Source of the DNA: Rhodoplanes elegans
GTDB lineage: Bacteria; Pseudomonadota; Alphaproteobacteria; Rhizobiales; Xanthobacteraceae
DNA length: 36,707 bases
Reading direction: 5' to 3'
Assembly (NCBI RefSeq): GCF_016653355.1
Contig: NZ_NHSK01000042.1
Coordinates: 1-36,707 of the forward strand
Positions 16,790-24,381 of the stretch are shown piece by piece. The notes beneath the pieces are model-generated. The model saw only the letters and a program-made list of their open reading frames with translations, made no database searches and was not told where the DNA came from. The stretch's first letter is position 1; each line of letters opens with the position of its first letter. Made by a program: the position numbers and the translations under genes.

Positions 16790-18838
16790 ATGGGAGACAA
16801 TGGAGGCGGCCCCACAGGCCCACGGTGCATCGCGATCGTCGGACCGTTCCAGAGCGGCAAGACGACGCTCCTGGAGGCGATCCTGGCCCGCACGGGCGCG
16901 GTCGGCCGACAGGGCACCGTGGACCAGGGGACCACGGTCGGCGACGCCAGCAAGGAGTCGCGCGACCACCGCATGAGCGTCGAGCTCTCGGTCGCCACGA
17001 CAACCTTCATGGGCGACGCCTACACGTTCATCGACTGCCCCGGGTCGGTGGAATTCGTCCAGGACATGCGCGCCGCGCTGCCGGCCGTCGACGCGGCCAT
17101 CGTGGTCTGCGAGGCGGACGAGAAGAAGGTGCCGCAGCTCCAGCTCATCCTGCGCGAGCTCGAGGAGCTGAACGTTCCCCATTTCCTGTTCCTCAACAAG
17201 ATCGACAAGGCCGACACCCGGCTCTCCGACGCGCTGCGCATGCTGCAGCCGGCGTCGCGGGTGCCGCTGCTGCTCCGCCAGATCCCGACCTGGAGCGGCG
17301 AGACCGTCAACGGCTTCGTCGACCTCGCGCTCGAGCGCGCCTTCGTCTATCGCGAGAACCAGCCGTCCGAGGTGGTGCCGCTCGAGGGCGACACGCTCGA
17401 CGCCGAGAAGCAGGCCCGCTTCTCGATGCTGGAGACGCTCGCCGATCACGACGACGAGCTGATGGAGCAGCTGCTCGAGGACATCACGCCGCCGCGCGAC
17501 CGGGTGTTCGACGACCTGCGCAAGGAGATGCGCGACCGGCAGGTCTGCCCGATGCTGATGGGCGTGGCGAGCCGCACCAACGGCATTCTCCGCCTGCTCA
17601 AGGCGCTGCGCCACGAGGCGCCGGGCGCCGCCCAGACGGCCGAGCGGCTCGGCGTCAAGGCCGGCAGCGAGGCCGTCGCCTACGTGATGAAGACGTTCCA
17701 CACGACGCACGGCGGCAAGCTGTCGATCGCCCGCGTGCTCGCCGGCCAGATCGGCGACTCGACCGTGCTGCATTCGCCCACCGACGAGGTCGGGCGCGTC
17801 GCCGGCGTGTTCAAGATGCTCGGCCAGGCGCAGGAGAAGCGCGGCGCCGCGGCCGCCGGCGAGACGGTCGCGCTCGCCAAGCTCGACGGCGCCAAGACCG
17901 GCATGACGCTGTCGACCGGCAAGACGCCGCACAAGGCGCTGGTCGAGGTGAGGCCCTATCCGCCGGTGCTCAGCATCGCGGTGGCGGCCCGCGAGCGCAA
18001 GGACGACGTCAAGCTCGGGCAGGCGCTGTCGAAGCTGCTCGACGAGGATTCGTCGCTCAGCGTGATCCAGAACCAGGAGACCCACGAGGTGGTCATCTGG
18101 GGCCAGGGCGAGATGCATCTGCGGGTCGCCACCGAGCGCCTCGCCGACCGCTTCGGCGTCGCCATCGAGCGGCACAAGCCGAGCGTCGGCTACCGCGAGA
18201 CCATCCGCAAGTCGGTCACCCAGCGCGGCCGCCACAAGAAGCAGTCGGGCGGCCACGGCCAGTTCGGCGACGTGGTGCTGGAGATCGGCCCGCTGCCGCG
18301 CAGCTCGGGCTTCCAGTTCTCCGAGCGCATCACCGGCGGCGTGGTGCCGCGCAACTACATCCCCTCGGTCGAGGAAGGCGTGATCGACGCCCTCAAGGAG
18401 GGCCCGCTCGGCTTCCCGGTGGTCGACATCTCGGTGGCGCTGATCGACGGCTCGTACCACACGGTCGACTCGTCCGACATGGCGTTCCGCACCGCCGGCC
18501 GCATCGGCATCGTCGAGGCGCTGCCGCAGTGCCAGCCGGTGCTGCTGGAGCCGATCCACGAGGTCGAGATCGTCTGCCCGACCGAGGCGACCGCCAAGAT
18601 CAACGCCATCCTGTCGGGACGGCGCGGCCAGATCCTCGGCTTCGACACCCGCGAGGGCTGGCCCGGCTGGGACACGGTGCGGGCCCAGATGCCGGAATCG
18701 GAGATCGGCGACCTGATCATCGAGGTCCGCTCGGCCACCGCCGGCGTCGGCACCTTCACGTTCAAGTTCGACCACATGGCCGAGCTGACCGGCAAGACCG
18801 CCGACCAGATCGTCGCCGCCAGAAAGGCCGCGGCGTGA
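16790..18838 (+). CDS. Elongation factor G paralogue (EF-G-like GTPase)
   Basis: 682 residues with the five-domain layout of EF-G. The G domain has P-loop GPFQSGKT (18-25), G3 DCPGSVEF (82-89) and G4 NKID (136-139). Domain II follows (GGKLSIARVLAGQIGDS), then domain III (RVATERLADRFGV). Domain IV contains KKQSGGHGQFGDVVLEI and GFPVVDISVALIDGSYHTVDSS; domain V ends GFDTREGWPGWDTVRAQMPESEIGDLIIEVRS. Compared with canonical EF-G, the switch II DTPGH is DCPGS, so the catalytic His is Ser, and the switch I RGITI is replaced by RMSVE. It is therefore a paralogue rather than the housekeeping factor, with GTPase behaviour likely changed. The start is the ATG at 16790, with GGAGG six bases upstream. 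It is a single gene with no ribosomal operon around it. Confidence 0.93.
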   Translation: MGDNGGGPTGPRCIAIVGPFQSGKTTLLEAILARTGAVGRQGTVDQGTTVGDASKESRDHRMSVELSVATTTFMGDAYTFIDCPGSVEFVQDMRAALPAVDAAIVVCEADEKKVPQLQLILRELEELNVPHFLFLNKIDKADTRLSDALRMLQPASRVPLLLRQIPTWSGETVNGFVDLALERAFVYRENQPSEVVPLEGDTLDAEKQARFSMLETLADHDDELMEQLLEDITPPRDRVFDDLRKEMRDRQVCPMLMGVASRTNGILRLLKALRHEAPGAAQTAERLGVKAGSEAVAYVMKTFHTTHGGKLSIARVLAGQIGDSTVLHSPTDEVGRVAGVFKMLGQAQEKRGAAAAGETVALAKLDGAKTGMTLSTGKTPHKALVEVRPYPPVLSIAVAARERKDDVKLGQALSKLLDEDSSLSVIQNQETHEVVIWGQGEMHLRVATERLADRFGVAIERHKPSVGYRETIRKSVTQRGRHKKQSGGHGQFGDVVLEIGPLPRSSGFQFSERITGGVVPRNYIPSVEEGVIDALKEGPLGFPVVDISVALIDGSYHTVDSSDMAFRTAGRIGIVEALPQCQPVLLEPIHEVEIVCPTEATAKINAILSGRRGQILGFDTREGWPGWDTVRAQMPESEIGDLIIEVRSATAGVGTFTFKFDHMAELTGKTADQIVAARKAAA

Positions 18839-18887
18839 GCTGACTTCGTCGAGCTGCCGCGACCTATTACATCGCGGCTCCAGCTTC

Positions 18888-18986
18888 CCCTCCCCCGCCT
18901 GCGGGGGAGGGTCAGGGAGGGGGAGTTCCGGGCACGGCGCTCGCGTGGCGCCCCCTCTCCATCTCTCCCCCGCAAGCGGGGGAGAG
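18888..18986. repeat. Paired palindromic intergenic repeat (CTCCCC family), copy 2
   Basis: Two perfect 11-bp stems: CCCTCCCCCGC/GCGGGGGAGGG (18888-18911, CT loop) and CTCTCCCCCGC/GCGGGGGAGAG (18963-18986, AA loop). They are separated by 51 bases with GTCAGGGAGGGGG and CCCCCTCTCC forming a further complementary pair. The whole unit can fold as one long structure just after the EF-G-like gene. Together with the 113-bp element at 19039 it accounts for most of the 332-base gap 18839-19170; nothing else is seen there. Confidence 0.75.
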
Positions 18987-19038
18987 CGCCGGCTGCGGCG
19001 AGCCGCACGCGACGTGATCAGATCACCGTCTCGAGCGT

Positions 19039-19151
19039 CGTAGGGCGGGCAAAGCCGCGCAGCGGCGTGCCCACGCAGTCGAGACTCGCGGCAGTCTTTC
19101 TTCGCGATGTTGACGGACGGCGCGGGCACGCTTCGCTTTGCCCGCCCTACG
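19039..19151. repeat. MITE-like element with 16-bp perfect inverted ends
   Basis: The ends CGTAGGGCGGGCAAAG (19039-19054) and CTTTGCCCGCCCTACG (19136-19151) are exact inverted repeats around an 81-base interior. No coding capacity is present. The same 'GTAGGGCGGGCAAAG' ends are familiar from repeats dispersed through many proteobacterial genomes (from memory), consistent with a non-autonomous element or a RAYT-mobilised palindrome. No clear target-site duplication is visible. It lies between the convergent EF-G-like and hypothetical genes. Confidence 0.75.
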
Positions 19152-19170
19152 AAGCGCGAGGACCTGAACC

Positions 19171-19719
19171 TCAAAACCCCCAGCGCGACGGCTTGCGCAC
19201 GAAGACGAAGCGGTCGTCGGGGCGCCAGAAGACATCCGGGTGGCCGTCGTGGACGTCGAGCCACAGGCCCTCGTCGTCGTGGTCGAGCGAGAAGGACAGC
19301 GGCTCGCACTCGGGATCGCCGACCGGCTGCATGGCGACGATCAGGCGCTCGCCGGCCGGCTGGTCGCGATAGGCGAGGCGCAGCATCGGGGCGATCTCGG
19401 CGGCCCCAAGCCCGAGCCGCACGGCCCGCGCCGCGCTTCGGATCTCGGCCCACCGGGCGCCGCGTGCAAAGCCGAGATCGGCGGGCGTGGCGATCGCCAG
19501 CTCGACGACGCGCTTGCGGTCGCTCCAGCGCAGGTCGGGGTGGCCGAGCAGCGCGTCGGCATCGGCGCTGACATGGATGCCGGCCTCCGCGAGCATCGCC
19601 CGGCACGGCTCGGCGCCCCGGCAGCGCCCGATCATGACGCTGCGCCAGGCCGGCGGCACGCGGGCCGGCCCGACATGGAGCCAGCGCCCGACCGCATTCC
19701 AGTTGAGCACGTCCAGCAT
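19171..19719 (-). CDS. Hypothetical protein, 182 residues
   Basis: Starts MLDVLNWNAVGRWLHVGPARVP from the ATG at 19719, with a GGTGGGGA ribosome site directly upstream. The middle (WRSVMIGRCRGAEPCRAMLAEAGIHVSADADALLGHPDLRWSDRKRVVELAIATPADLGF) is mixed helix. The C-terminal 60 residues are beta-rich with many aromatics and Asp (FSLDHDDEGLWLDVHDGHPDVFWRPDDRFVFVRKPSRWGF). There is no signal peptide or membrane segment. I do not recognise the family. Codon bias matches the neighbours and the protein is well composed, so it is probably a real gene. It is divergent from the EAL gene. Confidence 0.75.
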   Translation of the reverse strand: MLDVLNWNAVGRWLHVGPARVPPAWRSVMIGRCRGAEPCRAMLAEAGIHVSADADALLGHPDLRWSDRKRVVELAIATPADLGFARGARWAEIRSAARAVRLGLGAAEIAPMLRLAYRDQPAGERLIVAMQPVGDPECEPLSFSLDHDDEGLWLDVHDGHPDVFWRPDDRFVFVRKPSRWGF

Positions 19720-19998
19720 TCCCCACCCACACCTACGGTCCACCGCCGGCCGGCTCGCGGCCGCGGCGCGCCGCTCCGGACCGCTGCTTGGCCCATCAGG
19801 CCTCGAAACGCAACGCCCGCCACCACCTCCGGTGTCGACGCACCGCCGATCGGAGGCATTCTACCGAGGCCCGAGACGATCGCGAAACCATGACGGCGAA
19901 GTCCGTGGCCGCGCTACCGAAAATCAATGACCCGCGCGCGACAGTCGGGGCGACAGCCGACTCGAGATCGGCGCGCTCCGCGTCGTGCAGGTCCCTCC

Positions 19999-20883
19999 AT
20001 GTTGAAACAAATTCGCTCGCTTCTTTCGCGCGACGACGACGACCGCGGCCCCGACGGCAAGCCGCGGGTGACGCTGCAGAAGGCGCTCGACCGCAAGTGG
20101 CTCGAGGTCTGGTACCAGCCGAAATTCGACCTCGCGACCCGCAAGATGGTCGGCGCCGAGGCGCTGGTTCGCGTGCGCCATCCCGAGCACGGCGTACTGG
20201 CGCCGTTCGCCTTCCTGCCGGGCGCCGGCGAGGCGGCGATGCTCGCCATGACCGAGCGGGTGATCGCCGAGGCCTTGCGCGACTGGGAGCACTGTCGTGC
20301 GGTCGGCGCGCCGGAGCTCAAGCTCGCCGTCAACGTGCCGGCCAACGCTTTCGTGCGCCTGCCGATCGCCCGGATGATCCGCGACGGCCGCCCGCGCAGC
20401 ACGGAATGGCCGGGCCTCATCCTCGAGGTCACCGAGGACCAGGTGATGAACGATCTCGACGTCGCCAACGAGGTGGCGGCCGAGCTGCGCAGCCAGAACT
20501 GCGGCCTCGCCGTGGACGACTTCGGCGCCGGCTACTCGTCGCTCGCGCGGCTGCGCCAGCTTCCGTTCACGGAGCTAAAGATCGACCGCGCCTACGTCAC
20601 CGACTGCCACACCGATCGCACCAATGCGGGCATGCTGGAGACCATCGTCGAGCTCGCCAAGCGGTTCGAGCTGAAGACCGTCGCGGAAGGCATCGAGACG
20701 CCTCACGAGAGCCACAAGCTGCAGGGCATCGGCTGCCTGGTCGGCCAGGGTTACCTGTTCGCCAAGCCGATGCCGAAGGACCAGTTCATCGCCACGCTGC
20801 AGCGCCACACCGGCAAGCGCGCGCCCGAGCCGAGCCGCTGGAACCCGTTCGCCTCCGCCCCGAAGCTCCGCACCGGCACCTGA
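19999..20883 (+). CDS. Stand-alone EAL domain protein (putative c-di-GMP phosphodiesterase)
   Basis: 294 residues, almost entirely one EAL domain, with no GGDEF, PAS or membrane part. All expected catalytic groups are seen: E54-A-L-V-R58 (EAL with following Arg), VNVPANAF (Asn), LEVTEDQ (Glu), DDFGAGYSSL (metal-binding Asp pair, loop 6 region), LKIDR (Lys), VAEGIET (Glu) and GQGYLFAKPM (Gln). So hydrolysis of c-di-GMP to pGpG is likely. A short charged N-terminus (SRDDDDRGPDGKPR) precedes the domain. The start chosen is the ATG at 19999; the ribosome site is weak (CAGG), and the frame upstream is low quality. It stands alone; the palindromic repeats at 20923 and 21023 follow. Confidence 0.92.
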   Translation: MLKQIRSLLSRDDDDRGPDGKPRVTLQKALDRKWLEVWYQPKFDLATRKMVGAEALVRVRHPEHGVLAPFAFLPGAGEAAMLAMTERVIAEALRDWEHCRAVGAPELKLAVNVPANAFVRLPIARMIRDGRPRSTEWPGLILEVTEDQVMNDLDVANEVAAELRSQNCGLAVDDFGAGYSSLARLRQLPFTELKIDRAYVTDCHTDRTNAGMLETIVELAKRFELKTVAEGIETPHESHKLQGIGCLVGQGYLFAKPMPKDQFIATLQRHTGKRAPEPSRWNPFASAPKLRTGT

Positions 20884-20922
20884 CGCCGGCCGCCGCCGGC
20901 TCGGCCGCCAACGGGCCTCGTG

Positions 20923-20968
20923 TCCCGGGCGCGGCGCGTTCGCGCCGCGAACCGGGACCCAGGGGCGA
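20923..20968. repeat. Hairpin repeat with GGGACCCAGGGGCGA tail, copy 1
   Basis: The outer stem TCCCGG/CCGGGA (20923-20928 with 20952-20957) and the inner stem GCGGCGCG/CGCGCCGC (20931-20938 with 20941-20948) form a two-part hairpin. GGGACCCAGGGGCGA (20954-20968) overlaps its 3' side. The same 15 bases occur at 35005-35019 beside another hairpin, marking a dispersed repeat family. It lies 40 bases after the EAL gene and may double as a transcription stop. Confidence 0.65.
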
Positions 20969-21022
20969 TCAGGCTCGGCGGTGGAGAGCCCTGAGTCGTG
21001 CCGCCCGTCGTGGGGCTCCTGG

Positions 21023-21076
21023 GCCCCGGCTCTGCGGCGTATCGGGCCGTGCGGCCCGATACGCCTTGTCCGGGGC
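21023..21076. repeat. Long REP-like hairpin between the EAL and caspase genes
   Basis: The inner stem GGCGTATCGGGCC/GGCCCGATACGCC (21036-21048 with 21053-21065) is a perfect 13 bp with a GTGC loop. Outer arms GCCCCGG (21023-21029) and CCGGGGC (21070-21076) pair after short bulges. The layout matches REP-type elements known from Bradyrhizobium relatives (from memory). With the element at 20923 it explains most of the 317-base gap 20884-21200; about 120 bases before the caspase gene remain as its leader. Confidence 0.65.
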
Positions 21077-21200
21077 ACGCGGCCGATAGTCCGACCACGC
21101 CCCAGATCGTGTCATTCCGTGTCCGGCTGTTGCAGCCCTGCACTGGCAGCCGTCTGCGACCGGTGGTAGGTCGGGACGACACCAGTCGCGAGGTCGGCCC

Positions 21201-22616
21201 ATGCGGATCGCTGCTCCTGCCCTGTCGCTCGTGTGCGTGCTCCTGTCGGCGGTCGCCGCGCAGGCGGATCGCCGCGTCGCCTTCGTGCTCGGCAACGGCG
21301 ACTATCGCACCGTGATGCCGCTGCCCAATCCGACGATCGATTCGACCGCGATGGCGGCGAAGCTGCGCAACATCGGCTTCGAGGTGGTCGAGGGCACCGA
21401 CCTCACCCGCGAGGGCATGACCGCGAAGCTGATCGAGTTCGGCCGCAAGGCGCAGGGCGCCGACATCGCGGTGTTCTTCTATGCCGGCCACGGCATCGCG
21501 GTGAACGGCGTCAACTATCTGCTGCCGGTCGACGCCGACCTGAAGTCCGAGATGGACGTGAAGCTCGGCGCCGCCATCGACGTCGACACCACGCTCGACC
21601 AGACGATGGGCGACGCCAAGGTCAAGCTCGTCTTTCTCGACGCCTGCCGCGACAACCCGTTCGCCGAGCGCATCCGCTCGGCGGCGCGCACCCGCAGCGT
21701 CACGGTGGCGAACGGGCTCGCCGAGATGAAGTCCGGCGAGGGCACGCTGATCGCCTTCGCGACCGGCCCGGGCCAGACCGCGCTCGACGGCTCGGCCGGC
21801 GGCCACAGCCCGTTCACCCGCGCGCTGCTCGACCACATCGCGACGCCCGGCGTCGAGATCCAGCAGGCGATGACCAAGGTGCGGGCGCAGGTCAACGAGT
21901 CGACCCGCAAGCAGCAGCTCCCGTGGGGCCACACCAACCTGATCGGCACCGTCTACCTGAACCCGGCCGCCGACGGTGCCGCCCCGACCCCGGCCGCGCT
22001 GGGTCCGGCGGTCGCCACCGCCTCGACGGCGCCGGTGTCGTCCGAGGTGGAGCTCGAGTTCTGGCGCTCGATCCGCGACTCCAACAAGGTCGAGGAGCTC
22101 GACGCCTATCTCACCAACTATCCGAACGGCCAGTTCCGCTCGATCGCGCTCGCCCGCATCGCCTCCCTGAAGGCGGCGCCGCCGAAGCCCGAGAAGACCC
22201 TGCCGCCCGGCGTCGATCCGGCCGTGACGACCGCCGAGGCGACCCAGCTCACCGAGGACCGGCTCGGCCTCAAGCCGGCGCAGCGCCGCGACGTGCAGCG
22301 CCGCCTCTCCGGGCTCGGCTTCGACGTGTCGTCGACCGGCACGTTCGGGCCGGAGACGCGCGGCGTGATCCGCCGCTGGCAGGCGGCGCGCGGCTATGTC
22401 GAGTCGGGCTTCCTCAACGCGCCGCAGCACAAGGCACTGCTCGCCGAGGCGCAGCCGGTCGAGGAGAAGCCGGTGGTGCGCCAGGCGGCGCCGCGGCCGC
22501 GGGTCGAGCAGCCGGCCGGCCAGATGCAACCGGCGGGACGGCAGCAATCGAGCCCGTTCGACGGCGCCGCCGGTGCCTTCATCGGCGGCGTGATCGGCGG
22601 CGCCCTGCGGAGGTGA
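21201..22616 (+). CDS. Exported caspase-like (orthocaspase, C14) protein with peptidoglycan-binding domain
   Basis: 471 residues. A signal peptide (1-22, ending AQA) leads into a caspase p20-type domain: RRVAFVLGNGDYRTVMPLPNPTIDSTAMAAKL, then FFYAGHG with catalytic H97, then VFLDACRDNPF with catalytic C149, and ATGPGQTALDG. A linker with a repeat-like SSEVELEFWRSIRDSNKVEELDAYLTNYPNGQF (SEL/TPR-like helical pair) follows. A peptidoglycan-binding type 1 domain comes next (RRDVQRRLSGLGFDVSSTGTFGPETRGVIRRWQAARG), then a Pro/Gln-rich tail ending in a glycine zipper (GAAGAFIGGVIGGALRR). Orthocaspases usually cleave after Arg or Lys. The domains predict a periplasmic, wall-associated protease. The start is the ATG at 21201, with GAGG five to six bases upstream. 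Confidence 0.92.
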   Translation: MRIAAPALSLVCVLLSAVAAQADRRVAFVLGNGDYRTVMPLPNPTIDSTAMAAKLRNIGFEVVEGTDLTREGMTAKLIEFGRKAQGADIAVFFYAGHGIAVNGVNYLLPVDADLKSEMDVKLGAAIDVDTTLDQTMGDAKVKLVFLDACRDNPFAERIRSAARTRSVTVANGLAEMKSGEGTLIAFATGPGQTALDGSAGGHSPFTRALLDHIATPGVEIQQAMTKVRAQVNESTRKQQLPWGHTNLIGTVYLNPAADGAAPTPAALGPAVATASTAPVSSEVELEFWRSIRDSNKVEELDAYLTNYPNGQFRSIALARIASLKAAPPKPEKTLPPGVDPAVTTAEATQLTEDRLGLKPAQRRDVQRRLSGLGFDVSSTGTFGPETRGVIRRWQAARGYVESGFLNAPQHKALLAEAQPVEEKPVVRQAAPRPRVEQPAGQMQPAGRQQSSPFDGAAGAFIGGVIGGALRR

Positions 22617-22624
22617 GGACGGGG

Positions 22625-22776
22625 CGAGTAGCGAATAGCGAGTAGCGAATAGTTGGGAGCGGAATACCGCCGCTTCCGCTGCGCAGCCGATCGCTCTTTC
22701 TACTCGCTACTCGCTACTCGCTACTCGCTACTCGCTACTCGCTACTCGCTACTCGCTACTCACTACTCGCTACTCC
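22625..22776. repeat. Inverted arrays of 7-bp CTACTCG units
   Basis: Eleven consecutive 7-base units of CTACTCG (two with one substitution) run 22700-22776. At 22625-22652 are four units of the complementary sequence, alternating CGAGTAG and CGAATAG. The 47-base core between them has no unusual feature. The two arrays can pair into a hairpin, with spare units left on the right arm. The number of units should vary by slippage, making this a likely VNTR. Similar CTATTCG arrays are frequent between genes in alphaproteobacteria (from memory). It fills about half of the 314-base gap 22617-22930; the rest is the msrP leader. Confidence 0.85.
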
Positions 22777-22930
22777 GTGACTTGCCGGTGATCCGCCCGG
22801 CCCGTAGCTGACGTAGACGTCGGCGACGCCGCGCCGGTCACGATTCTTCGCGCCCGACGAAACAACCCCGCCGGCTCGGCCGTATCTCCTCGTGAGGCGC
22901 AATCGCCCGCGAGAGCCCCCGGAGTACGCC

Positions 22931-23908
22931 ATGCCCGCCATCCTTCACCGTCCCGCCTGGGCGTTGCCCGACAGCGCCGCCACCCCCGAGGCGATCGCGC
23001 TTCGGCTCGACCGCCGCGCCCTCCTGGCCGGTGCCGGGGTGATCGCCGCGACCGCGCTGGCGCCCGACATCGCGCTGGCGCAGCGGGTCGGCGACGTCCC
23101 CGACCCCTCTGCCGGGCTCTATCCGGCCAAGCGCAACGAGGCCTTCACGCTCGACCGCCCGGTCACCGACGAGCAGGCGAATCTGAACTACAACAACTTC
23201 TACGAGTTCAACATGTCGAAGTCGGTGGCCCGCCAGGCCCAGGCGTTGAAGACACGCCCCTGGACCATCGCCATCGACGGCATGGTCGAGAAGCCGTTCG
23301 AGATCGGCATCGACGACCTCCTGAAGCAGGTGACGCTGGAGGAGCGGCTCTATCGCCACCGCTGCGTCGAGGCGTGGTCGATGGCGATCCCGTGGACCGG
23401 CTTCCCGCTGGCGAAGCTGGTGGCGCTGGCGAAGCCGCTCGGCTCGGCCAAGTACGTGCGGATGGAGACCTTCAAGGACCCGTCGATCGCGCCGGGCCAG
23501 CGCCAGACCTGGTATCCGTGGCCCTATGTCGAAGGCCTGACCATCGCCGAGGCGGGGAACGACCTCGCCTTCCTGGTGACGGGCGCTTACGGCAAACCGG
23601 TCGCCAAGCAGATGGGCGCCCCGCTGCGGCTCGCGGTGCCGTGGAAGTACGGCTTCAAGTCGATCAAGTCGATCGTCCGCTTCACCTTCACGGACAAGCA
23701 GCCGAAGAGCTACTGGGAGGCCCTGCAGGCGAGCGAGTACGGGTTCTGGGCGAACGTCAACCCGGAGGTGCCGCATCCGCGCTGGAGCCAGGCCTTCGAG
23801 CGGGTGCTGGGCACCGACGAGCGCCGCCCCACCCTCCTGTTCAACGGCTACGCCGAGCAGGTCGCCGGCCTCTACAAGGGCCTGGAGAAGGAACGCCTGT
23901 GGGCGTGA
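22931..23908 (+). CDS. msrP: Protein-methionine-sulfoxide reductase catalytic subunit MsrP (YedY)
   Basis: A 325-residue periplasmic molybdoenzyme that repairs oxidised methionine in envelope proteins. It has a Tat signal (LDRRALLAGAGVIAATALAPDIALA, twin Arg at 28-29). The mature part carries NYNNFYEF, TRPWTIAIDGMVEKP, YRHRCVEAWSM with the molybdenum-ligating C145, IPWTGFPLAKL, QRQTWYPWPYVEGLTIAEA and GAPLRLAVPWKYGFKSIKSI, all standard for MsrP. The start is the ATG at 22931, with GGAG six bases upstream. In most bacteria the heme b membrane partner MsrQ is the next gene; here none follows, and a terminator comes 40 bases later. The partner must be elsewhere or another electron donor is used. 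Confidence 0.95.
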   Translation: MPAILHRPAWALPDSAATPEAIALRLDRRALLAGAGVIAATALAPDIALAQRVGDVPDPSAGLYPAKRNEAFTLDRPVTDEQANLNYNNFYEFNMSKSVARQAQALKTRPWTIAIDGMVEKPFEIGIDDLLKQVTLEERLYRHRCVEAWSMAIPWTGFPLAKLVALAKPLGSAKYVRMETFKDPSIAPGQRQTWYPWPYVEGLTIAEAGNDLAFLVTGAYGKPVAKQMGAPLRLAVPWKYGFKSIKSIVRFTFTDKQPKSYWEALQASEYGFWANVNPEVPHPRWSQAFERVLGTDERRPTLLFNGYAEQVAGLYKGLEKERLWA

Positions 23909-23947
23909 GACCCTCGCGCCGCCCCGAAACGACGGCCCGAATAAAAA

Positions 23948-23971
23948 ACGCCGGGTCTTACGACCCGGCGT
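23948..23971. terminator. Intrinsic terminator after msrP
   Basis: ACGCCGGGTC/GACCCGGCGT is a perfect 10-bp stem with a TTAC loop, followed by AGTTTCG and preceded by a run of A (23943-23948). The A-run makes it a better terminator for transcripts arriving on the minus strand. On the plus strand the U-tract is short. It lies between converging genes, so it probably serves both. Confidence 0.75.
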
Positions 23972-24146
23972 AGTTTCGTCGGCAAACGCCGACAACACCT
24001 TCCAGAGGGACAGCTGACGGCCACGGAAAGATGTGGGAGGGACCCGTCGCCAACAGCTCGTCGAAGCATGTCGGCGGGGGACGCCCTAGGCAATGTCGGT
24101 TATTACATGCCAACAATGCCCGGCCCGCAGGGATGTTCGCAAGCGA

Positions 24147-24177
24147 GGAACCCCGGGCGATAATCGCCCGATGTTCC
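24147..24177. other. Isolated two-stem hairpin
   Basis: GGAAC-CC-CGGGCGA-TAA-TCGCCCG-AT-GTTCC is a 7-bp inner and 5-bp outer stem around a small internal loop. It is not part of the neighbouring repeat and has no U-tract. Its role is unknown. Confidence 0.4.
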
Positions 24178-24230
24178 TTGGACGACGAAGCTATCCCGTC
24201 CCATCCGAACTCTCCGGCGCTGAATCACAC

Positions 24231-24330
24231 CGTCACCCTGAGGTGCCCGGCGAAGCCGGGCCTCGAAGGGCGACGGCCCGGGGCCGCATCCTTCGAGGCT
24301 CGGCCTTCGGCCGAGCACCTCAGGATGACG
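24231..24330. repeat. 100-bp palindromic element (CCTCAGGATGA family), copy 1
   Basis: The ends CGTCACCCTGAGGTGC (24231-24246) and GCACCTCAGGATGACG (24315-24330) are inverted with one mismatch. Inside are further hairpins (CCCGGCGAAGCCGGG, GCTCGGCCTTCGGCCGAGC). This 'cctcaggatgacgg' palindrome is a well-known intergenic repeat type in Rhizobiales (from memory). It is 51 bases beyond the 3' end of lysR. Confidence 0.75.
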
Positions 24331-24381
24331 GATAGATGCCGGAGGACTTTGGGATCACCCGCAGGTGCAGCCCACCTGCCC

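Larger units (their letters stand above)
23909..24381. other. 473-base gap between convergent msrP and lysR
   Basis: It contains the msrP terminator (23948-23971), an isolated hairpin (24147-24177) and a 100-bp palindromic repeat (24231-24330). No open frame in it has believable composition or a ribosome site, and no RNA gene is recognisable. Confidence 0.6.

Noticed and set aside
16445-19732. 1095-codon open frame on the minus strand over the EF-G-like gene
   Set aside because: Shadow of high-GC third positions; composition is Arg/Leu/Asp repeats and the plus strand holds a complete five-domain EF-G.
20751-22547. 598-codon minus-strand frame opposite the caspase gene
   Set aside because: Shadow frame; crosses the intergenic palindromes and ends inside the EAL gene.
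22700-22776. CRISPR-like array
   Set aside because: Units are contiguous 7-mers with no spacers, no leader and no cas genes.
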